Assembly (NCBI GenBank): GCA_937925895.1 | Contig: CALANC010000347.1 | Location: 1-11,226 of the forward strand | DNA length: 11,226 nt | Direction of reading: 5' to 3' | DNA from: an uncultured Desulfobacterales bacterium | GTDB lineage: Bacteria; Desulfobacterota; Desulfobacteria; Desulfobacterales; UBA11574 | Shown here: positions 7,528 through 11,226 of the stretch, piece after piece | Layout: every line of letters starts with the position of its first letter | Numbering within the stretch: position 1 is the stretch's first letter | Notes under the pieces: generated by a model | What the model was told of the DNA's origin: nothing | Seen by the model: the letters and a program-made list of their open reading frames with translations, nothing else | The model's database searches: none | Translations under genes and position numbers: made by a program

Positions 7528-7672
7528 GTCTCATTTTCTTCTTATTACTGGCCTGTGATTTCTCACCAGTATAGCAACCTGATTCAACTCTAACCGTTCT
7601 AAATGTATCATCAAAAAGAAAAGAGCAAACTTTGCGAAAATGAATATGCACTTATTATAAAATTCGATATCA

Positions 7673-8656
7673 TTAGCCTTCCGGCAATACACACGCAGCC
7701 TCTGCTTTCTGGTTCTCCACGTAGTGTGCTGCAGCCAGAGCGGCCGTGCTTCCGTCTGCAGCAGAGATGACAATCTGTTTGGCGTATTTTTCCCTCAAAT
7801 CTCCAACAACAAAGATTCCAGAAATATTTGTTTCGCACTTTTCGTCGGTAATCACATATCCATCTGCGTTCATTTTAATACCAGCCGGTACAAGTTGGTT
7901 GTTAGGATCAAAACCGATGAAAATGAAGACGCCATCTGTCGGGAGGTTACGTTTTTCTCCGGTTAAGGTATCCTGCAAACTCACTGAACAAACTCCTTCT
8001 TCATTAGCTTTGATGGCTGTCAGAATTGTATTCCAGAAGACTTCGATTTTGCATTCCGCCTTGACCCTCTCTTGCAAGATCATACTTGCTCTGAAGGCAT
8101 CCCGGCGGTGAGTAATATAGACATGTTTTGCCAGCTTTGAAAGATAAAGAGCTTCCTCCATTGCGGTGTCTCCACCACCAACGACCAACACGGTTTTATT
8201 TTTGAAAAAAAAGCCATCACACACCCCGCAGTAAGATACCCCTTTACCATAATACTCTTTTTCACCCGGAATATTCAATTTGCGGGGATTTCCTCCGGTT
8301 CCAATAATCACCGCATACGCCTTCAATAAAGTTTCGTTAGCAAGGTGGACCGAATGATAATCAAGACCAGGATTTACCGCTACAACCTCCTGTGAAAGGA
8401 TTTCCAATCCGTACGACTGGGCATGCTGGGCAAATTTCATAGACAGCTCGGCGTTAGTAATCCGCTCAGTGCCAGGCCAGTTTTCCACTTCATCAGATAG
8501 CGCCATCTGTCCTCCTGGAGCTCCCTTTTCAATGAGGACCGTTTTAAGCGCTGCCCTCATAGCATAAAGTCCCGCAGTCAGTCCCCCGGGCCCCCCACCG
8601 ACAATAATCAGATCGTAGATTTCGGTATCAGAAATTAGACACCTCTTTCTTTCCAT
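7673..8656 (-). CDS. trxB: Thioredoxin reductase (NADPH)
   Basis: This flavoenzyme reduces thioredoxin disulfide with NADPH in the cytoplasm. All expected parts are seen in the 327 residues: the FAD-binding 'GGGPGG' (20-25), the redox-active C143-G-V-C146 followed by Asp-Gly, the NADPH-binding 'VVGGGDTAMEEA' (158-169) with 'HRRD' (183-186), and the C-terminal FAD-contacting 'GIFVVGD' (280-286) with the 'ISAADGS' stretch. The order and length match the low-molecular-weight TrxB family. The CGVC centre is a mild variant of the common CATC. The ATG lacks a good ribosome binding site and has an in-frame stop three codons upstream. Translation from a later non-ATG codon after AAAGAGG cannot be excluded. 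A TATAAT (minus strand, 8721-8726) could be its -10 box, but no fitting -35 is visible. No thioredoxin gene is in the window. Confidence 0.95.
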   Translation of the reverse strand: MERKRCLISDTEIYDLIIVGGGPGGLTAGLYAMRAALKTVLIEKGAPGGQMALSDEVENWPGTERITNAELSMKFAQHAQSYGLEILSQEVVAVNPGLDYHSVHLANETLLKAYAVIIGTGGNPRKLNIPGEKEYYGKGVSYCGVCDGFFFKNKTVLVVGGGDTAMEEALYLSKLAKHVYITHRRDAFRASMILQERVKAECKIEVFWNTILTAIKANEEGVCSVSLQDTLTGEKRNLPTDGVFIFIGFDPNNQLVPAGIKMNADGYVITDEKCETNISGIFVVGDLREKYAKQIVISAADGSTAALAAAHYVENQKAEAACVLPEG

Positions 8657-8700
8657 ACAATGTTAGAAAAAACACTTTTCTATCTTTCTTGGAGGTCGAT

Positions 8701-8727
8701 GTGACTATATTAATAAATCCATTATAA
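8701..8727 (+). CDS. Candidate 8-codon leader peptide
   Basis: GGAGG at 8691-8695 is the strongest ribosome binding site in this spacer. It is followed five bases later by GTG, eight sense codons and TAA. The TAA shares its last base with the ATG of the 53-codon ORF (TAATG), the classic layout for translational coupling. An ATG overlapping the GTG would stop at once (ATGTGA). It is too short to judge by composition, so the call rests on layout only. Confidence 0.25.
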   Translation: MTILINPL

Positions 8728-8888
8728 TGATTAGAAACTTATACTATCGTTTCGTCGGGTTTAAAAATACACGAATCAAAAGATTTCAGGATGGTGAAGA
8801 TGTGCACACTTTTTGCTACTACACACGCTCATATCTAACAGAAAAATATTGTGGTCTACAACCGATAGTCCTCATTCCTAAGCGCTAA
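8727..8888 (+). CDS. Candidate 53-residue basic small protein
   Basis: The plus-strand frame from ATG 8727 to TAA 8886-8888 encodes 53 residues rich in Arg, Lys and Tyr, with two Cys (30 and 42) and no membrane helix. I do not recognise a family. Three layout points argue for a real gene: a strong ribosome binding site and short leader ORF just upstream with a TAATG overlap, divergent orientation from trxB, and a GGCGAAT/ATTCGCC hairpin that begins at the base after the stop codon. Against it, the ATG itself has no ribosome binding site. It may be the tail of a lost gene or chance. Confidence 0.35.
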   Translation: MIRNLYYRFVGFKNTRIKRFQDGEDVHTFCYYTRSYLTEKYCGLQPIVLIPKR

Positions 8889-8924
8889 GGCGAATAATGC
8901 AGGTTATGATTCGCCCCTTATTAT
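8889..8924 (+). terminator. Hairpin after the 53-codon ORF
   Basis: The perfect arms GGCGAAT (8889-8895) and ATTCGCC (8909-8915) enclose a 13-base loop, and CTTATTATT follows on the plus strand. The stem starts at the base after the TAA of the small plus-strand ORF. The run of T is broken by A, so the terminator would be modest. The shape resembles the GGGCAAA/TTTGCCC hairpins of the dispersed repeats. Confidence 0.45.
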
Positions 8925-8950
8925 TGCGATTTAATACATCTTTTCAAAAA

Positions 8951-9048
8951 CGCAACCTGAAACCAAATCTTTTTTATTGCATATATCGTAAAATCCATAA
9001 AAAAACAAAAAAGCAACCTCTGTGAAAGGTTTTGCCCTTATTCAAAAA
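8951..9048 (-). repeat. Dispersed hairpin repeat, copy C
   Basis: The left part, CGCAACCTGAAACCAAATC followed by T-rich sequence and GCATATATC, matches the left parts of copies D and E. The right part has the hairpin arms GCAACCT (9013-9019) and AGGTTTTGC (9027-9035), then CCTTATTCAAAAATGA, as in copies A and B. This copy therefore links the two halves of the repeat. It lies just downstream of the HU fragment's stop codon on the minus strand. Confidence 0.65.
9003..9037 (-). terminator. Rho-independent terminator after the HU fragment
   Basis: On the minus strand the stem GC-AACCT / AGGTT-GC (with a two-base bulge and a short loop) is followed at once by TTTTTTGTTTTTTT. It begins about 20 bases after the HU fragment's stop codon at 9056. 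This is the best terminator in the window and it lies within repeat copy C. Confidence 0.6.
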
Positions 9049-9055
9049 TGAACAA

Positions 9056-9187
9056 TTATTTCACGGCTTCTTTCAAGGCCCTTCCAGCAACAAATTTGGG
9101 AACTTTACTTGCCGCAATATCTATCTCTTCTCCTGTTTGTGGATTTCGGCCTTTACGAGCTTTCACTCCATACGATTTCCATTTCAT
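9056..9187 (-). pseudogene. C-terminal fragment of HU DNA-binding protein
   Basis: The open frame reads '[20 protein letters not shown]' and ends in '[10 protein letters not shown]'. This is the DNA-contacting arm and final helix of the HU/IHF family; '[10 protein letters not shown]' with the Pro that intercalates into DNA is diagnostic. HU proteins are about 90 residues, but only about the last 36 are present. Upstream, the frame leaves HU similarity at about 9165 and overlaps the end of the neighbouring 79-residue gene in another frame. An ATG at 9187 could give a 43-residue product, but it would lack the dimerisation helices and so could not form a normal HU dimer. The terminator is preserved. 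The join is most easily explained by a deletion that removed the HU promoter and N-terminus. Confidence 0.8.
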
Positions 9188-9392
9188 CGCGATCACCAAG
9201 TGATCGACGGAGAAAAGACAATAACTCTTGATCTATGCCCTTTTCTTCAAAGACATCAAGCGTATTCTTGTTGATGTAGTAGTCATTATCCCCCTCGAAT
9301 TCTTCTTCCAGTTGGTCAATCAGATACTTGAGGTCTTCATTTGTGATCTCTCCGAGAAATTGACCTGTTTCCTTGTCGCTGACTTTAATCAT
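9153..9392 (-). CDS. Conserved acidic hypothetical protein, 79 aa
   Basis: This is a small soluble acidic protein. Residues 1-16 ('[15 protein letters not shown]') look like a beta hairpin. Helices follow ('[13 protein letters not shown]', then '[16 protein letters not shown]' and '[16 protein letters not shown]'), and it ends near a Trp. I recognise the pattern from short proteins of deltaproteobacteria, where it has sometimes carried the misleading name galactosyldiacylglycerol synthase; nothing in it supports an enzyme of that kind. The ATG has AGGGAGAAG five bases upstream. Its last codons overlap the start of the HU fragment in a different frame, so its very C-terminus may have been changed by the joining event, although the length looks near normal. 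Confidence 0.75.
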   Translation of the reverse strand: MIKVSDKETGQFLGEITNEDLKYLIDQLEEEFEGDNDYYINKNTLDVFEEKGIDQELLSFLRRSLGDRDEMEIVWSESS

Positions 9393-9532
9393 TTATACTT
9401 CTCCCTGGTTTTTATCTAAGTGATCAATGAATTGTTGGCTAGGAAGCGCGGGTTGATATATTCGTTATCTATTTTCGTGCCCTCTTTGCTTTAGGTTGCG
9501 AGGCTTTCTTGATACTATTGTGATAGCCCGAC

Positions 9533-9618
9533 ACCAACTAATTCCGATTACATATACCATAAGAATAAAAAGGGCAAACTCCGTGAAATGGATTTGCCCT
9601 AATTGAAAAACGATATCA
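9533..9618 (-). repeat. Dispersed hairpin repeat, copy B
   Basis: The left part keeps ACCAACTAATTCCGATTACATATACC, a diverged match to copies C, D and E. The hairpin has perfect 7-base arms, GGGCAAA (9572-9578) and TTTGCCC (9593-9599). On the minus strand it is followed by TTTTTATTC, like a terminator. To the right, TAATTGAAAAACGATATC matches copy A closely. It lies about 60 bases beyond the stop of the 30-codon open fragment at 9680-9772. Confidence 0.65.
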
Positions 9619-9679
9619 CACGAAATTTATGGACGTGATACGTGTGTTTTATAGACATAATGTTTGAAAGTTAAGAGGT

Positions 9680-9772
9680 CTACCCCTTGCGACGTGGGTT
9701 AAGCTGTGCGACCAATAGATGGATGTCATTGACGGCTTTGGTAAGAGTGCCAACCTTGTCCGCCCGAACTCT
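9680..9772 (-). pseudogene. C-terminal gene remnant, about 30 codons
   Basis: Between stops at 9773-9775 and 9680-9682 the minus strand encodes 30 residues containing 'ADKVGTLTKAVNDIHLLVAQ' and ending in a Pro-Arg-Arg-Lys-Gly tail. The pattern, an amphipathic helix plus a basic end, is strongly protein-like, but there is no start codon or ribosome binding site, so it is probably the 3' end of a lost gene. Repeat copy B follows, as copy C follows the HU tail. I do not recognise the parent family. Confidence 0.4.
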
Positions 9773-10019
9773 TTAATTATGGCTCCAAGGTACTCTGATC
9801 CTTGAAAAAGAAAAAGATCTAGTCATACCAGATTGCCAAAGTCGGGCATTATGGACAAGGTTAACCACCTATTATACTGAATTTCGGATTTCTTAAACTG
9901 TGATGGTTGAAACTGGTTTAATTAAATTTAAAAAAACCGGTACGAACGGTACAGGAGGAGTGTTGCCTAAAATAAATCGAAAATAAAGACTTGACTTTAT
10001 CCTGGTACTCTTACCAAAA
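9736..10019. repeat. Interrupted inverted repeat
   Basis: On the minus strand, 9736-9767 reads TCGGGCGGACAAGGTT and then GGCACTCTTACCAAAG. On the plus strand the same blocks recur in the same order but split. TCGGGC-ATTAT-GGACAAGGTT is at 9842-9862, with a 5-base insertion, and GGTACTCTTACCAAA is at 10004-10018, with one mismatch. About 141 bases lie between the two plus-strand blocks. The layout looks like an inverted duplicate that was later broken up by an insertion. The 9863-10003 filler is AT-rich and contains no gene I can support. Confidence 0.45.
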
Positions 10020-10020
10020 G

Positions 10021-10104
10021 GCCAACCTAAAGCCAATCTTTGTTTTATACATATATCTTAAAAACGAAGAGGCAGCGCTATTGCTGAACCCCACCTTTTA
10101 TTAT
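10021..10104 (-). repeat. Dispersed repeat, copy E
   Basis: CCAACCTAAAGCCAATCTTT followed by ATACATATATCTTAAAAAC matches the left half of copies C and D closely. The hairpin part has diverged to GGCAGCGCTATTGCTGAACC, with only a short CAGC/GCTG stem. It ends about 20 bases before the stop codon of the 107-residue gene (minus strand), again a 3'-end position. Confidence 0.6.
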
Positions 10105-10123
10105 TGGAAATCCATTTATTTTA

Positions 10124-10447
10124 TCAATAATTTTTCACTTTGAAAAACCTGAGCTTGCGAGAATCCAAAAGATCTGGTTGTAGATATCCTTTCACGTTAT
10201 CATTTGTATCGTACACAACCGTTTTTCGACTGTCCTGATGGCTTTTCTTCGTATATCCAAAAACTTTACCGTTTTTATCATAAATAAACGTCTTACTACT
10301 ATCAATTCTGGATTTCTTAAGATAACTATCATTCTTTAATCTCTCGGAAACTACTGGAGAATGGGCACTCATGACGTGCGAGGTTATAAGGATGCCAATT
10401 AAAAAAATTGCTATTATTACCCCAAGGATATGAATATTATTTTTCAT
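10124..10447 (-). CDS. Anchored or secreted protein with short tandem repeats
   Basis: The 107-residue product begins with a basic tip and a hydrophobic segment (about residues 5-26), either a signal peptide or an anchor. The mature part carries two copies of a unit of about 22 residues with the plan D-S-x-K-T-x-x-Y-D-x-N-x-x-V-x-G-Y (residues 47-68 and 70-91) and a third partial copy starting at D95-S-R-K. The unit suggests a beta-hairpin repeat exposed outside the cytoplasm. I do not know the family. The ATG at 10447 lacks a clear ribosome binding site, and an upstream palindrome at 10506-10523 may be its control site. It stands alone between two repeat copies. Confidence 0.65.
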   Translation of the reverse strand: MKNNIHILGVIIAIFLIGILITSHVMSAHSPVVSERLKNDSYLKKSRIDSSKTFIYDKNGKVFGYTKKSHQDSRKTVVYDTNDNVKGYLQPDLLDSRKLRFFKVKNY

Positions 10448-10505
10448 CTGTTAAAACAGCTTTCTACTTTAAGAATGATTTTAAACCAAAATAATAGATT
10501 AATAG

Positions 10506-10523
10506 ATATCTCTATAGAGATAT
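10506..10523. promoter_or_regulatory. 18-bp perfect palindrome
   Basis: ATATCTCTATAGAGATAT is a perfect dyad, and further arms extend it: GATTAAT on the left (10497-10503), TTAATC on the right, offset by a few bases. It lies 59 bases upstream of the ATG of the 107-residue gene, a fitting place for an operator or for a hairpin in the leader. The regulator is unknown. Palindromes are favoured by chance in AT-rich DNA, but 18 perfect bases is long. Confidence 0.4.
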
Positions 10524-10567
10524 TAATCGTTGCCTTTCTTTGTTTGGAAAAAAATGAGATGATTCCT

Positions 10568-10584
10568 AAAAGCTCGGGGCTTTT
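10568..10584 (-). terminator. Possible Rho-independent terminator
   Basis: The arms AAAAGC and GCTTTT enclose a 5-base loop; on the minus strand this reads AAAAGC-CCCGA-GCTTTT. The stem has only two G-C pairs and the T run is just four, so it is modest. It lies about 200 bases downstream of the prs stop and upstream of the 107-residue gene, and so would separate the two units. Confidence 0.4.
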
Positions 10585-10637
10585 AATAAACCGTGGAGTA
10601 ATTGTCAAGGACTTTGTATGGAAAAATTAGAGTGCTA

Positions 10638-10712
10638 CGCAATCTGAAGCCAATATTTTATGCATATACCAAAACATCGAAAGGGCGAACCATGGAAAAT
10701 GAAATGCGGGTT
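10638..10712 (-). repeat. Dispersed repeat, copy D
   Basis: CGCAATCTGAAGCCAATATT followed by TATGCATATACC matches the left half of copies C and E. The right part, AAAGGGCGAACCATGGAAAA, keeps the start of the hairpin (compare AAAAGGGCAAACTCCGTGAAA in copy B), but the second arm has degenerated to CGGGTT. It lies 75 bases downstream of the prs stop on the minus strand. Confidence 0.55.
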
Positions 10713-10785
10713 ATCTCTTAATCATTATATTGGATAATTTCGGACCGAACCTTTCCACGAAATAGGCTACAGCCTTATCATACAT
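10711..10785 (-). CDS. Doubtful 24-codon ORF behind prs
   Basis: Two bases after the prs stop (TAACCATG) a frame of 24 codons opens and stops at the edge of repeat copy D. The product contains 'YDKAVAYFVERFGPKLSNIM', which is protein-like in composition and could form one amphipathic helix. No ribosome binding site is evident, so it would rely on coupling to prs. It may be a gene tail like those upstream of copies B and C, or chance. Confidence 0.22.
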   Translation of the reverse strand: MYDKAVAYFVERFGPKLSNIMIKR

Positions 10786-10787
10786 GG

Positions 10788-11226
10788 TTATTTGAAAAGA
10801 GCACCCACACTCTCACCGATGTGTATTCGCTTTATCGCTTTTGCAAACAGGTTTGCCACTGAAAGCACCTTTATTTTATTCATGATTTTTTCATCAGGAA
10901 TTTCTATCGTATTAGTAACAACGATTTCATCTATAGAGGAATCCCGGAGATTTTTAACTGCCGGGTCGCAGAGAACAGGGTGTGTCACGCCCACGTAGAT
11001 ACTTCTGGCATCAGCTTTCTCGAGAGTGTTGACTGTTGTTATAAGTGTGCTTCCAGTGGAAATTTCATCGTCAAAAATAATTGCATCTTGTCCTTTTACA
11101 TCGCCAACGACCAAACCCTGTACAACATCGGTATCGCTCAATCGTCTCTTGTCTATAATCGCCATAGATGTATTCAGTTTTTTGGCAAAACGTCCTGCCC
11201 TTTTGGCTCCACCAGCATCAGTAGCA
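10788..11226 (-). CDS. prs: Ribose-phosphate pyrophosphokinase, C-terminal part
   Basis: The frame continues beyond the right edge, so only the C-terminal 145 residues are seen. The enzyme makes PRPP from ribose 5-phosphate and ATP in the cytoplasm, feeding purine, pyrimidine, His, Trp and NAD synthesis. The visible marks are the 'DAGGAKRAGRFAKKL' segment, 'IIDKRR', and the ribose-phosphate-binding loop 'IFDDEISTGSTL', which corresponds to the DDxxDTGGT loop of classical enzymes. The 'THPVL' strand and the C-terminal 'IHIGESVGALF' follow. The loop has Ser for the usual Asp (DEIST instead of DMIDT) and Ser for the second Gly, a variant I believe occurs in a divergent Prs subgroup. An internal ATG at 11165 is not the true start, because conserved residues precede it. 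Confidence 0.92.
   Translation of the reverse strand, partial: ATDAGGAKRAGRFAKKLNTSMAIIDKRRLSDTDVVQGLVVGDVKGQDAIIFDDEISTGSTLITTVNTLEKADARSIYVGVTHPVLCDPAVKNLRDSSIDEIVVTNTIEIPDEKIMNKIKVLSVANLFAKAIKRIHIGESVGALFK

Overview
The window reads as an AT-rich stretch of bacterial chromosome, probably from a Gram-negative anaerobe of the Desulfobacterota (deltaproteobacterial) type. That placement is an inference. It rests on the LemA / MscL-with-zinc-ribbon / DUF3754 / PilZ mix, on a 79-residue acidic protein of a family I associate with deltaproteobacteria, and on long intergenic spacers with dispersed hairpin repeats. No rRNA, tRNA, CRISPR array, phage gene or intact transposase was seen.

Positions 117-4098 hold a six-gene minus-strand run, transcribed from right to left: mscL (mechanosensitive channel with a C-terminal zinc ribbon), lemA, a YpfJ-type zinc metallopeptidase that has lost its catalytic core by a clean in-frame deletion, a 115-residue helical protein, a 240-residue membrane-anchored protein and a DUF3754 (TMEM143-like) membrane protein. 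Spacings of 19 to 89 bases and good ribosome binding sites fit one operon. A sigma-54-type -24/-12 element lies about 95 bases upstream of the mscL start. The theme is membrane or envelope stress, but the link is from context only.

Positions 4208-5061 are a long spacer with a doubtful small ORF and the first copy of a dispersed hairpin repeat. A single plus-strand gene follows (5062-6579, a DUF1846 protein). Next come two minus-strand genes: a PilZ domain / zinc ribbon / membrane-anchor protein (6925-7527) and a thioredoxin reductase, trxB (7673-8656). Divergent from trxB is a 53-codon plus-strand candidate ORF. It has a short translated leader with a strong ribosome binding site, and a hairpin starts at the base after its stop codon.

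The right third (8.9-11.2 kb) looks eroded. A conserved 79-residue gene runs directly into the C-terminal third of an HU gene. A 30-codon open C-terminal-looking fragment sits at 9680-9772, with a broken, inverted partial copy beside it. A 107-residue secreted or anchored protein with short tandem repeats is at 10124-10447, and the 3' part of a ribose-phosphate pyrophosphokinase gene runs off the right edge. Four copies of the hairpin repeat lie here. Those I can place sit just downstream (on the minus strand) of stop codons, so the repeat looks like a recurring 3'-end or terminator element.

The most notable observations are the core-deleted YpfJ, the HU tail fused to the end of a neighbouring gene, the dispersed 3'-end repeat family, the sigma-54 element ahead of mscL, and the small divergent ORF with leader and hairpin. 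I did not find a convincing new multi-gene defence or biosynthetic system.
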